Assembly: GCA_052388455.1 (NCBI GenBank)
Contig: JBQTIA010000150.1
Location: 1-35,109, forward strand
DNA length: 35,109 bases
Direction of reading: 5' to 3'
From: CAZSNH01 sp052388455
Lineage (GTDB): Bacteria; Pseudomonadota; Alphaproteobacteria; Rhizobiales; Hyphomicrobiaceae
The position numbers and the translations under genes are program-made. Below, in pieces: positions 9,160 to 16,879 of the stretch. Below the pieces are notes generated by a model. That model saw only the letters and a list, made by a program, of their open reading frames with translations. It had not been told where the DNA came from and searched no databases. The first letter of the stretch is position 1. Every line of letters begins with the position of its first letter.

Positions 9160-9186
9160 TCCGGCGGCCACTAGGGGGCCGCCGGA
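9160..9186 (-). other. Perfect 10-bp stem-loop between precursor and enzyme genes
   Basis: TCCGGCGGCC and GGCCGCCGGA flank a 7-base loop. On the transcribed (minus) strand the stem lies 24 bases after the precursor stop codon and is followed by TTCCGTTTC, a poor U-tract. It could be a leaky terminator or an RNA stabiliser that keeps precursor mRNA above enzyme mRNA. Confidence 0.7.
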
Positions 9187-9210
9187 CACGCGAGCGGTCT
9201 GGCGACCAGC

Positions 9211-9489
9211 TTACTTCTTCTCTTCCACCTTGGCCGCCTCGAACTTGCCGCCGGCCTTGTCGCAATCGGCCTTCGTCGTCGAGGTGAAGCCGGTGCCCTT
9301 GCAGGCGTTCTGGCCGGCGCAGGCGCTGGTGGCGGTCTTGCAGGCGCTGGTGCCCTTGCAGGCGTTGGCGCCCACGCAATGGCCCTTGGCCTCTTCGCCG
9401 GCGACGGCCGGGGTGATGACGGCACCGGCGAGCAGGAGCGAAGCGGCGGCGGCGGCGAGAGCCGAGCCCGACTTGGCGGAGATGATCAT
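9211..9489 (-). CDS. Bufferin-like Cys-rich secreted RiPP precursor (BufA2-type)
   Basis: A 92-residue protein with a Sec signal peptide (SALAAAAASLLLAGAVITPAVA, cleavage after residue 30) and a small Cys-rich core. Six cysteines fall at 38, 44, 50, 57, 63 and 76, with repeated NACKG/SACKT/SACAG spacing of six to seven residues, then a Lys/Glu-rich tail ending KVEEKK. GGGAAGGA precedes the ATG at 9489. Being first in a cassette with a DUF692 enzyme and a DUF2063 partner, it matches bufferin-type metallophore precursors. In characterised bufferins the cysteines are oxidatively modified in the cytoplasm, then the peptide is exported and binds copper. The subclass and metal are inferred, not shown. 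Confidence 0.82.
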   Translation of the reverse strand: MIISAKSGSALAAAAASLLLAGAVITPAVAGEEAKGHCVGANACKGTSACKTATSACAGQNACKGTGFTSTTKADCDKAGGKFEAAKVEEKK

Positions 9490-9773
9490 GCGTTAGTCCT
9501 TCCCTGTTGGTTTCGAATTCCGTGCCGAAGCGGCGGACATCGGCGGTGCCGGCGTCCATCGGCGGTGAAGCAGAAGCGCTTCATTGCGGAACTACGGTGA
9601 CAGCCTGAAAAAGTTTCACCGAATTTTTACCGATTTCCCAGGATTGCGCGGCTGAACAGCCGAAAGCCGCCGTCGGACGGGCTTCGGTGACCCATGCGTC
9701 AAAAACGCAGCCAAGTCTTTGATGAGACCGACGATTCACGCTTCGGACTGATAGGGTCCGAAGCGATCGTGGT
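9490..9773 (-). promoter_or_regulatory. Intergenic region upstream of the bufferin cassette with candidate ECF promoter
   Basis: There is no gene in this stretch. Minus strand 9618-9593 reads TGAAAC, then 16 bases, then CGTA, which resembles a generic ECF promoter (AAC-type -35, CGT-type -10) about 105 bases before the precursor start. A perfect 10-bp stem-loop (9739-9765) sits just after the anti-sigma stop. The 11-mer CCGAAGCCCGT (9687-9677, minus) also occurs upstream of the sigma gene (11228-11218, minus). The promoter call is a guess from spacing. Confidence 0.3.
9739..9765 (-). terminator. Stem-loop after the anti-sigma gene, terminator-like without U-tract
   Basis: CGCTTCGGAC and GTCCGAAGCG form a perfect 10-bp stem with a 7-base loop, starting nine bases after the anti-sigma TAG stop. 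No run of U follows on the minus strand, so intrinsic termination would be weak. It may separate the sigma/anti-sigma transcript from the bufferin cassette. Confidence 0.45.
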
Positions 9774-10604
9774 CTATGGCGTCGCCTGCACCAGCTTGCC
9801 GGTGTAGAGCACCGGCCCGGTCGGACCGCCCGTCGGAGAGCCGCCTTCCGGCTCCAGGCTGACGGCGAACGTGGCGTTCATCAGCATCGGCTCTTGCGGA
9901 TCGTCGAGCATGGGCATAGGCCGCATGTCGCCTTCCTGATAGATGCCGAGCGACTTGGGCTTGGGCAGCTTGTCGTGCACCAGCCAGACTTCGTAGCTCT
10001 TGTCTTTCTGCTTCGGAGCGGCGATGGCCGAAATCACGCACATGTTGGACTTGGCATCGAGGGTCATGAGGAACGCCGGCTTGTCCTTGTGGGACTGAAG
10101 CACGGCGATGTACTGCGTCGGCATCACCGATCGCGCCGCGTCGGCCTTCACCTTTTCGATGGCTGACTTGTGCTCGGCCAGCATCTGCCGCTGCTCGGCG
10201 CGCACGGCTTCGAGCGCCGCGAACTGCCGTGCCGCCTCGTCGCGATGATCGAGCTCGCGCCAGCCGATGACACCCAGCAGCGAGGCGGCGAGTGCTGAAA
10301 TCCCGATGGTGGCCCGCCGCCAGCGCTTCGCCTTGCGAGTGAGTTCCGTCTCGCGGGCGCGAAGCGACACGACGTGCGCCGAAAGCCCGATCTGAGCCCT
10401 GATCTTGCTGTAGAGATGCGGAGGTGGCGAGACGGGAGCAACGACCTCGACCATCGGTCCGAGGCGCCGCTCCCAGTCCGCGATGGCCTTTGCCAGCGCC
10501 GGCTCACGCTCGCGCCGGGCGGCGACGCCCATGCGCTCGTCGCGATCCAGCGTGCCGAGAACGTACTCGGCGGCCAGCGCATCCATGTCATCGAGTTCCA
10601 TCAT
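9774..10604 (-). CDS. Membrane anti-sigma factor (RskA-like C-terminal domain)
   Basis: A 276-residue single-pass membrane protein. The N-terminal anti-sigma domain contains LAAEYVLGTLDRDERMGV (about 10-27) and a helical stretch to residue 75. A transmembrane helix follows at roughly 98-116 (ATIGISALAASLLGVIGW), and then an extracytoplasmic domain with YEVWLVHDKLPKPKSLGIY and SLEPEGGSPTGGPTGPVLYTG, the signature of anti-sigma-K factor RskA. There is no zinc-binding HxxxCxxC motif, so it is not a ZAS redox sensor. The ATG at 10604 overlaps the sigma factor stop (ATGA), which fixes the start over the TTG at 10616. It presumably holds the ECF sigma factor at the membrane until an envelope signal triggers release. 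Confidence 0.9.
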   Translation of the reverse strand: MMELDDMDALAAEYVLGTLDRDERMGVAARREREPALAKAIADWERRLGPMVEVVAPVSPPPHLYSKIRAQIGLSAHVVSLRARETELTRKAKRWRRATIGISALAASLLGVIGWRELDHRDEAARQFAALEAVRAEQRQMLAEHKSAIEKVKADAARSVMPTQYIAVLQSHKDKPAFLMTLDAKSNMCVISAIAAPKQKDKSYEVWLVHDKLPKPKSLGIYQEGDMRPMPMLDDPQEPMLMNATFAVSLEPEGGSPTGGPTGPVLYTGKLVQATP

Positions 10605-11149
10605 TGCTCGAGACAACCCTTGAGCTGCGCCAGGCTGCGGTGCAGCCAGGTCTTGATGGTGCCTTCCGGCCGGTTGAACCGCTTGGCGATGGCCTCGCGG
10701 CTGAGGCCGTGCAGATAGGCCAGCCGCACGATCTGCTTCTTTTCCGGGTCGAGCCCCTCCATGCAGCGCAGCAGCCGTTCGACATCCTGACCGCGCTCGA
10801 TGGCGTTCAGCGGATGCTCGTCCTCGCTTTCGATGTCATCCAGCTCGGAGGCGTCCGCGAACGGCCGCGCGACCCGGCGCCGGGCCTCGTCGAGTGAACG
10901 GTTGCGCACGATCGCCGCCATCCAGGTGATGGGCGAGGCGATAGCCGGGTTGAAGTCCCCGGCGCGCTCCCAGACTCGAAAATAGGATTCCTGGACCACT
11001 TCTTCAGCCACCTCTCTGCTGCGCAAGATACGCAAGGCAACTGCAAAAAGTTTCGACGAGGTGGCCTGATAGAGTTCTGCAAACGCCGCTTCGTCGCCCC
11101 GCGCGACAGAAGCCAGCAGCAACTCGAGACTGTGGCGGCTGGACTGCAT
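10601..11149 (-). CDS. ECF-family RNA polymerase sigma factor
   Basis: A sigma-70 family ECF factor with region 2 (FAELYQATSSKLFAVALRIL, EEVVQESYFRVWERAGDFN, WMAAIVRNRSLDEARRR) and region 4 (DPEKKQIVRLAYLHGLSREA, PEGTIKTWLHRSLAQLKG). It is 182 residues from the ATG at 11149; a TTG at 11191 would give 196. It is translationally coupled to the RskA-like anti-sigma gene. The combination of RskA-like partner and PEGTIKTWLHR region 4 resembles the SigK/RpoT-like ECF groups. The next genes on the same strand are the bufferin cassette, which makes that cassette a candidate regulon member. Confidence 0.93.
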   Translation of the reverse strand: MQSSRHSLELLLASVARGDEAAFAELYQATSSKLFAVALRILRSREVAEEVVQESYFRVWERAGDFNPAIASPITWMAAIVRNRSLDEARRRVARPFADASELDDIESEDEHPLNAIERGQDVERLLRCMEGLDPEKKQIVRLAYLHGLSREAIAKRFNRPEGTIKTWLHRSLAQLKGCLEQ

Positions 11150-11191
11150 ACGGCCTAGCTGAGGGTTCCGGCTGGGGTCGAGCGGCGGCAA

Positions 11192-11457
11192 TAAGACAGG
11201 CTGTAGTTACGAACGCAACGGGCTTCGGGGTTCCGGTCCTGACCGATTTTTCGGCCCCGGCAGCACAGTTTTGCGCCCCCCGGACGCCCGCGAAAGTCAT
11301 CGCACGGCGCCCGCCGCCGATGCAAGGCTGGGTCTTAGGCGCCGGCATTTGGTCGGGCAGCAATGTTTTTCGGCAAATTTCGCCGACTGCTGCCGCCGGG
11401 CCACAGGCGCGGACCACAGCCGACCTCTGCGTCGCGGGCTGCTGCTGAAGCGCTCGT
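11192..11457. other. Intergenic region between ECF sigma gene and SRP RNA
   Basis: No gene is visible. The minus strand carries GGAAC, 18 bases, then CGTA (11230-11208), a possible autoregulated ECF promoter 60 bases before the sigma ATG. An imperfect long hairpin (GGCAGCA at 11356-11362 with TGCTGCC at 11388-11394, inner CGGC/GCCG) lies downstream of the SRP RNA. It has no U-tract in that direction. Confidence 0.35.
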
Positions 11458-11553
11458 GAGAGACTGGCGAACGACCCGCGCAAAAATCGTTAGGGCTGCT
11501 TCCTTCCGGACCTGACCCGGTTGGCGACATGAGCGTCCGCCGCCAGCCTCCCG
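11458..11553 (-). ncRNA. ffs: Signal recognition particle RNA, small bacterial (4.5S) type
   Basis: The minus strand contains the conserved SRP domain IV apex CCGGAAGGAAGCAGCC (11509-11494) preceded by GGTCAGGT, the most diagnostic sequence of 4.5S RNA. The flanks pair as one long rod: GAGGCTGGCG at the 5' side with CGCCAGTCTC at the 3' side (one G-U). This gives a molecule of about 96 nt. The ends are estimated from the pairing. It binds Ffh for co-translational targeting to the membrane. The dnaX/recR genes that often neighbour it are not here. Confidence 0.92.
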
Positions 11554-11697
11554 GGGCGCTTATGGTGCATCCGGCGACGGGTTACAATAATTGTGTTGCC
11601 CCACATCAGAACGAACGATGACCCGCCTGGACCGAACTCCCCTTCCATCCGAAGTTGCCGGGTTGCCGCCCCGGGATGCCGACGCAACCGGAGTTCC

Positions 11698-12639
11698 ATG
11701 ACCGACCGAAATCCGCCAAGCCTAAGTCCGATGCCGCCCGCGCTCGATCCCAGCGCGCACCTCCGCCGGGATGCGCCACGGCTGGCCGAGCTGATGGCAT
11801 CGCCCGGATGCCGTCTTCTGGTCCTGGCCGATGATAAGCCCGTCATCCGCTCCGACGCGCAGCGCGCCGTGACCGCCATCCGATGGTTTGCGCAGGCCGA
11901 GTTGGCGGCCGCGGGCCACGAGCCGGACGAGTTTACTTTTCTCGGCCGCGACGCGAGCACGGGGGCGGGCCGCTTCTCCGTTTCAATCCCCGCTGCCGGC
12001 CCGCGGCCCGACAGCTCCGCTCCCGCCGTCGATTTCCGCTCGCTCGTCGGCCAGGGCACGATGAGCGACACCGATCTCGCGATCATCGCCACGGCGAAAT
12101 CGCTAGCCCACTGGCGCACACGCTCCCGGTTCTGCGGCAGCTGCGGAGGCCCGGCTGCACTGACCGACGGCGGCTGGAAGCGCGTCTGCGCCATGTGCGC
12201 CGCCGAGGTTTTCCCGCGCGTCGATCCGGTGGTCATCATGCTGGTGACGGACGGAGATCGAGCGATGCTCGCCCGCGAGCCGCACTTTCCGCCGGGCATG
12301 TATTCCGCACTGGCCGGCTTCGTCGAGCCGGGTGAAACACTGGGCGAGGCGGTCGCTCGCGAGACGCGGGAAGAGGTCGGCCTCACGATCGCCGAAGCCC
12401 GCCTGGTCGCCGACCGGCCGTGGCCGATGCCCCATTCCCTGATGCTTGGCTACATCGCGAGCGTGAAGGGGACGGCCACGCTGGCGCCGGATTCGACAGA
12501 AATCGAGGACGCCCGCTGGTTCCCGCGCGACGAGGTGGTCGAACTGGCGGCACGACGGCATCCGCGCGGGCTTTCCCTCCCGCCGAAAGGAACGATTGCC
12601 TATATGCTTGTCGAGCGCTGGCTGGCCGATACCGGCTGA
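11698..12639 (+). CDS. nudC: NAD(+) diphosphatase / NADH pyrophosphatase, NudC
   Basis: Nudix hydrolase of 313 residues that cleaves NAD(H) to NMN(H) and AMP, and removes NAD caps from RNA in characterised homologues. It has an N-terminal domain, a zinc ribbon (CGSCGGPAAL...CAMCAAEVFPR), the Nudix box GFVEPGETLGEAVARETREE, and the downstream WPMPHSLMLGY that corresponds to the SQPWPFPxS specificity motif of NADH pyrophosphatases. The ATG at 11698 has GGAG five bases upstream; a much earlier GTG (11593) reads through low-quality sequence and is rejected. Confidence 0.93.
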   Translation: MTDRNPPSLSPMPPALDPSAHLRRDAPRLAELMASPGCRLLVLADDKPVIRSDAQRAVTAIRWFAQAELAAAGHEPDEFTFLGRDASTGAGRFSVSIPAAGPRPDSSAPAVDFRSLVGQGTMSDTDLAIIATAKSLAHWRTRSRFCGSCGGPAALTDGGWKRVCAMCAAEVFPRVDPVVIMLVTDGDRAMLAREPHFPPGMYSALAGFVEPGETLGEAVARETREEVGLTIAEARLVADRPWPMPHSLMLGYIASVKGTATLAPDSTEIEDARWFPRDEVVELAARRHPRGLSLPPKGTIAYMLVERWLADTG

Positions 12640-12669
12640 CTCGGGCGCCAACGTAATGGATCACGTGCC

Positions 12670-13356
12670 TTGGCCATCGGCTTCATCGTCCTCGCCGTCC
12701 TGGTCGCGCTGGCCGTCCTGCCCCAGATGTGGGTGCGGAGCGTCGTCAGCCGCCACAGCCAGCCTCGCGCCGACATTCCGGGCACCGGCGCCGAACTCGC
12801 CCGCCACCTTCTCGACGGCATGAAGCTATCCGACGTGAAGGTCGAGGAGACCAAGCTCGGCGACCACTACGATCCCTCCGAAAAGGCCGTACGTCTGCTC
12901 CCCCAGCACTACCACGGGCACTCCCTCTCCGCGGTCGTCATCGCCGCGCACGAGGTCGGGCACGCCATGCAAGATGCGACCGGCTTCAAGCCGCTCGCGG
13001 CGCGCACCAGGGTCGCGAAGCAGGCGCAGGTGTTTCAGACCGTCGGAGTGGTGGTGATGCTGGCGGCGCCCGTCGTCATGGCCCTGACCAAGGCGCCGCA
13101 AATGCTGCTGATGGAGTTGGCGGCCGGCCTCGCGATCATGGGTTTTCCGATCCTGATGCACGCGCTGACCCTGCCGGTCGAGTTCGACGCGAGCTTCAAC
13201 CGAGCGCTTCCCGTTCTCGAGCAGGGCGGCTACCTCGAGCCGGAGGACGTGCCCGCCGCGCGGCAGCTTCTCCGCGCCGCCGCCTTCACCTACGTCGCCG
13301 CTGCCGCCGCCAGCCTGCTCAATATCGCCGCCTGGCTCAGGGTGCTGCGAATCTGA
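12670..13356 (+). CDS. YugP-family zinc metallopeptidase, membrane bound
   Basis: A 228-residue protein with an N-terminal membrane helix (GFIVLAVLVALAVLPQMWV), then GTGAELARHLLDGM and HYDPSEKAVRLLPQHYHGHS. The zincin motif is HEVGH (H94, E95, H98) followed by AMQD, two further hydrophobic helices (about 115-165), and LPVEFDASFNRALPVLEQGGY, all typical of the YugP/DUF2268-like neutral zinc metallopeptidase family. The start is the TTG at 12670, because the frame upstream runs straight into the nudC stop and contains no ATG or GTG. It is only 30 bases after nudC, so the two are probably co-transcribed. Confidence 0.87.
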   Translation: MAIGFIVLAVLVALAVLPQMWVRSVVSRHSQPRADIPGTGAELARHLLDGMKLSDVKVEETKLGDHYDPSEKAVRLLPQHYHGHSLSAVVIAAHEVGHAMQDATGFKPLAARTRVAKQAQVFQTVGVVVMLAAPVVMALTKAPQMLLMELAAGLAIMGFPILMHALTLPVEFDASFNRALPVLEQGGYLEPEDVPAARQLLRAAAFTYVAAAAASLLNIAAWLRVLRI

Positions 13357-13412
13357 ACGGCAGTGCTTGCACCGCATTGCCCTCGGCTCGGGGCACAGCT
13401 AAAAGCCGCGCC

Positions 13413-14804
13413 ATGCCTCAACTCACGCAAAAACGAACTGGCGTCGCACCCGCGCCGACGAAAGCTCGCCATTCCAAAGCCAGCGCGCCCAAGGTCGGGT
13501 TCGTGTCGCTCGGCTGCCCGAAAGCGCTGGTCGATTCGGAACGGATCATCACCAAACTGCGCTCGGAAGGTTACGAGGTGGCGCCCGACTACGCCAACGC
13601 GGACGTCGTCGTCGTCAATACCTGCGGGTTCCTGGATAGTGCCAAGGCCGAAAGCCTGGAGGCGATCGGCGAGGCGATGGCCGAGAACGGCCGCGTCATC
13701 GTCACCGGCTGCATGGGCGTGGAAGAAGCGCGCATCCGCAAAGCGCACCCCGGCGTGCTCGCGGTCACCGGCCCGCACCAGTACGAGGCCGTCGTCTCGG
13801 CCGTGCACGACGCCGTGCCGCCGCTGCACGACCCCTATGTCGATCTCGTGCCGCCCGAGGGCCTGCGCCTTACCCCGCGCCACTACGCGTACCTCAAGAT
13901 TTCCGAAGGCTGCAACAACCGTTGCTCTTTCTGCATCATTCCCTCGCTGCGCGGCGATCTCGCGTCGCGTCCGGCGAGCAGCGTCATGGCTGAAGCCGAG
14001 CGGCTGGCGAAGGCCGGCGTGAAGGAGCTGCTCGTCATCAGCCAGGATACGAGCGCCTATGGGCTCGACATCAAATATGCCGAAAGCCCGTGGAAGGGCG
14101 CGCCGCTGAAGGCCCGCTTCCTCGATCTTAGCCGCGCACTCGGCGACCTCGGAATTTGGGTCCGCCTACACTACGTCTATCCCTATCCGCACGTCGACGA
14201 CGTGATCCCGCTGATGGCGGAGGGGAAAATCCTCCCCTACCTCGACATTCCGTTCCAGCACGCCTCGCCGGCCGTGCTGAAGGCCATGCGCCGCCCAGCG
14301 CATCAGGAAAAGACGGCGGCGCGCATCGTGGCGTGGCGCAGCGTGTGCCCCGACCTCGCGGTGCGCTCGACGTTCATCGTCGGCTTTCCCGGCGAGACCG
14401 AGGAAGACTTCGCGTTCCTGCTGCAGTGGCTGAAGGACGCGCGGATCAACCGCGCCGGCTGCTTCAAGTACGAGGCCGTGGAAGGCGCAGTTGCCAATGC
14501 GCTCCCCGGCGCCGTTCCCGACGAGGTGAAGGCCGAGCGCTGGCACCGCTTCATGGCCGCACAGCAGGAGGTGTCCCGCGAGCTTCTGGCCGAGAAGGTC
14601 GGCCGCACGATTCCCGTTCTGATCGACGAGGTGGACGGCGAGGGTGCAATCGGCCGCTCGCCCTGGGACGCGCCCGAGATCGATGGCAGCGTGTTCCTCA
14701 ACGGCGAGACCGCTCTGAAAGCGGGCGAAATGGTCGAAGCGCATATCACCGACAGCGATGAGACGGACCTGTGGGCCGGCATCGCCGAGGTCCGCCCGTC
14801 GTGA
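13413..14804 (+). CDS. rimO: Ribosomal protein S12 methylthiotransferase, RimO
   Basis: Radical-SAM methylthiotransferase that adds a thiomethyl group to the conserved Asp of ribosomal protein S12. The 463-residue protein has the N-terminal UPF0004 domain (VSLGCPKALVDSE, VVVVNTCGFLDSAK, VTGCMGVEE, with its three Cys) and the radical SAM cluster CNNRCSFC preceded by YLKISEG. RGDLASRP and the C-terminal TRAM domain follow. The PKALVDSE sequence after the first Cys separates RimO from MiaB. The ATG at 13413 was chosen because the longer upstream frame overlaps the protease gene. Its TGA overlaps the GTG of the following hemW gene. Confidence 0.95.
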   Translation: MPQLTQKRTGVAPAPTKARHSKASAPKVGFVSLGCPKALVDSERIITKLRSEGYEVAPDYANADVVVVNTCGFLDSAKAESLEAIGEAMAENGRVIVTGCMGVEEARIRKAHPGVLAVTGPHQYEAVVSAVHDAVPPLHDPYVDLVPPEGLRLTPRHYAYLKISEGCNNRCSFCIIPSLRGDLASRPASSVMAEAERLAKAGVKELLVISQDTSAYGLDIKYAESPWKGAPLKARFLDLSRALGDLGIWVRLHYVYPYPHVDDVIPLMAEGKILPYLDIPFQHASPAVLKAMRRPAHQEKTAARIVAWRSVCPDLAVRSTFIVGFPGETEEDFAFLLQWLKDARINRAGCFKYEAVEGAVANALPGAVPDEVKAERWHRFMAAQQEVSRELLAEKVGRTIPVLIDEVDGEGAIGRSPWDAPEIDGSVFLNGETALKAGEMVEAHITDSDETDLWAGIAEVRPS

Positions 14805-16162
14805 CCAGATCGAACGACCCCTTCGGCGTCTACATCCACTGGCCGTTCTGCGCGCAGAAGTGCCCCTATTGCGATTTCAACAGCCACGTCCGTCACCAGG
14901 GCTGGGACGAGGCGCGGTTTCTGGCCGCCTACCGGCGCGAACTCGATCATGTCGCCGCGCTGCTTGCGGATCGCCGCCGCATCGTCTCGTCGATCTTCTT
15001 CGGAGGGGGGACGCCGTCGCTGATGAACCCGGCGACAACGGCGGCCATCCTCGACCACATTGCGGGTCTCTGGTCCATTGAACCCGGCGCCGAAGTCACG
15101 CTCGAGGCCAATCCCGGCAGTGTCGAATCCACTCGCTTCGCCGGATACAGATCGGCCGGCGTCAACCGCGTTTCGATGGGACTGCAATCGCTGCGCGACG
15201 ACCAGCTGAAGCGGCTCGGGCGCATCCACTCCGTCGCCGAAGCCAAGGTCGCGCTCGACATCGCGCGCCGCACGTTCGACCGCTTTTCCTTCGACCTCAT
15301 CTATGCCCGGCCCGGTCAAACGCCCGAAGACTGGCGCGCGGAGCTGAAGGAGGCATTGGGGCTCGCAGGCCGCCATCTCTCGCTTTATCAGCTGACCATC
15401 GAGCCGGACACGCCCTACGCCGCACTGCATGCCGCCGGAAAGCTCGCCGTGCCGGAGGATGAGGAGGCCGAGGAACTCTATGCGATCACCCAGGAGATGA
15501 CCGAGGCGGCCGGACTGCCGGCCTATGAAATCTCGAACCACGCCACGCCGGGCGAGGAGAGCCGTCACAACCTGCTCTACTGGCGCTACGGCGAATATGC
15601 CGGCGTCGGCCCCGGCGCGCACGGGCGGCTGATATTCGATCGAGCCCGTCACGCCACCGTCACCGAGCGTGGTCCCGAAGCCTGGGCCGGAGAGGTCGAG
15701 CGCACGGGCCACGGCTTCACTCAAATTTCGCCGCTGACACGCTGTGAAGAAGCCGACGAGATGCTGCTGATGGGCCTCCGGCTGAAGGAAGGTCTCGATC
15801 TCGAACGGCTTGCGAAGGTCGGCGACGCAACACCATCGGCCGGGATGCTAACGGACCTCGGCCAGCTTGGACTTCTGGAGACGATCGACGAAACCCATGC
15901 AGCCGAGGACGCCGACAATAGCGACATCATCCGAGGCTGCATCGGACCTGCACCAATCGAGACCTGGGGGACGGCAGGACAAGGCGCGTCGCCGGCACTG
16001 CTCGCTCCTTTGGCAGGGTGCGAACCGTCGAGGGGGGCCGGCCGCCACAACCGCATCCGCGTCACGCCGAAGGGGCGTTTTGTCCTGAACGAGGTTGTCC
16101 GCAAACTGTCACAGAGCTTCGAAACCCTGCCCGCGCAAGACTCGAGTAACCGCATTGGGTGA
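14801..16162 (+). CDS. hemW: HemW-like radical SAM heme chaperone, with C-terminal insertion
   Basis: A coproporphyrinogen-dehydrogenase-like radical SAM protein thought to insert heme into target proteins. The GTG at 14801 overlaps the rimO stop (GTGA). The cluster motif is CAQKCPYCDF near the N-terminus. IHWPFC, FGGGTPSLM, EANPGS, NRVSMGLQS, GRIHS and SRHNLLYWRYGEYAGVGPGAHG are classic HemW segments. The protein is 453 residues, whereas HemW is usually about 380-400. The excess is an Ala/Asp/Gly-rich insertion (about residues 360-417, with two Cys) between LGQLGLLE and RIRVTPKGRFVLNEVV. The reading frame stays open through it. Confidence 0.92.
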   Translation: MTRSNDPFGVYIHWPFCAQKCPYCDFNSHVRHQGWDEARFLAAYRRELDHVAALLADRRRIVSSIFFGGGTPSLMNPATTAAILDHIAGLWSIEPGAEVTLEANPGSVESTRFAGYRSAGVNRVSMGLQSLRDDQLKRLGRIHSVAEAKVALDIARRTFDRFSFDLIYARPGQTPEDWRAELKEALGLAGRHLSLYQLTIEPDTPYAALHAAGKLAVPEDEEAEELYAITQEMTEAAGLPAYEISNHATPGEESRHNLLYWRYGEYAGVGPGAHGRLIFDRARHATVTERGPEAWAGEVERTGHGFTQISPLTRCEEADEMLLMGLRLKEGLDLERLAKVGDATPSAGMLTDLGQLGLLETIDETHAAEDADNSDIIRGCIGPAPIETWGTAGQGASPALLAPLAGCEPSRGAGRHNRIRVTPKGRFVLNEVVRKLSQSFETLPAQDSSNRIG

Positions 16163-16238
16163 GAGTGCCTGACGATCACCGGCGGCGACCCGCCCACTCT
16201 CCTGCCGAACCTGCATCTCCCGAACGAGCGAGCCTCGC

Positions 16239-16850
16239 ATGATCCGCCGCCTCTACGACTGGACCCTCTCGCTCGCCGGCCGCAAGACGGCCGAAGTCTG
16301 GCTGGCGGTCATCGCATTCATCGAAAGCTCGATCTTCCTCGTGCCGGCCGACGTGCTGTTCGTGCCGATGGTGCTGGCGCGTCCCGAACGAGCCTATCGC
16401 TACGCCCTGGTCGCCACCATCGCCTCGACGCTCGGCGGCATCGCCGGCTACCTCCTCGGCGCCTTCGCGTTCGAGGCGATCGCCGGCCCCGTTCTCGAGG
16501 CTTACGGCAAGCTCGATGATTTCGAGAGGCTTAAGGAGTGCGCCGGACAGGAGACGACGATGCTGATGCTCGTCACCTCCGGGCTGTCGCATCTGCCGCC
16601 GATCAAGGTGGTGACCATCCTCGCCGGCGTTGTCGGCGTCGGCATGACATTCTTCATCGTGTCCTGCCTGATCGCCCGCGGCGCCCGCTTTTTTGCCCTC
16701 GGGTGGGCTCTGAACCGCTACGGCGAGGCGATCAAATCCTTCATCGAGAAACGGCTCGGCCTGCTTGCCGGTCTCGCGGCCGTCGCGCTGATCGTCCTCT
16801 ATTTCGCCGCCAAGCTGATCGTCGGCAGCGGCGCTCTGACGAGTTGCTGA
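16239..16850 (+). CDS. YqaA family (DedA-like/SNARE-associated) membrane protein
   Basis: A 203-residue integral membrane protein with hydrophobic segments near 18-45, 58-85, 105-150 and 172-197. The segments VIAFIESSIFLVPADVLFVP and ATIASTLGGIAGYLLGAFAF are typical of the YqaA subgroup of VTT/DedA proteins, associated with envelope integrity or lipid flipping. It sits between hemW and dsbB on the same strand with gaps of 76 and 29 bases. A linked role in envelope or disulfide homeostasis is possible but not shown. Confidence 0.83.
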   Translation: MIRRLYDWTLSLAGRKTAEVWLAVIAFIESSIFLVPADVLFVPMVLARPERAYRYALVATIASTLGGIAGYLLGAFAFEAIAGPVLEAYGKLDDFERLKECAGQETTMLMLVTSGLSHLPPIKVVTILAGVVGVGMTFFIVSCLIARGARFFALGWALNRYGEAIKSFIEKRLGLLAGLAAVALIVLYFAAKLIVGSGALTSC

Positions 16851-16879
16851 GACCGGTCTCTCTCCGGTACGATCCCAGC

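Noticed and set aside
12729..13412. In-frame N-terminal extension of RimO back to 12729
   Set aside because: The extension is Arg-rich and overlaps the zinc protease gene, whereas the ATG at 13413 begins a normal RimO N-terminus.
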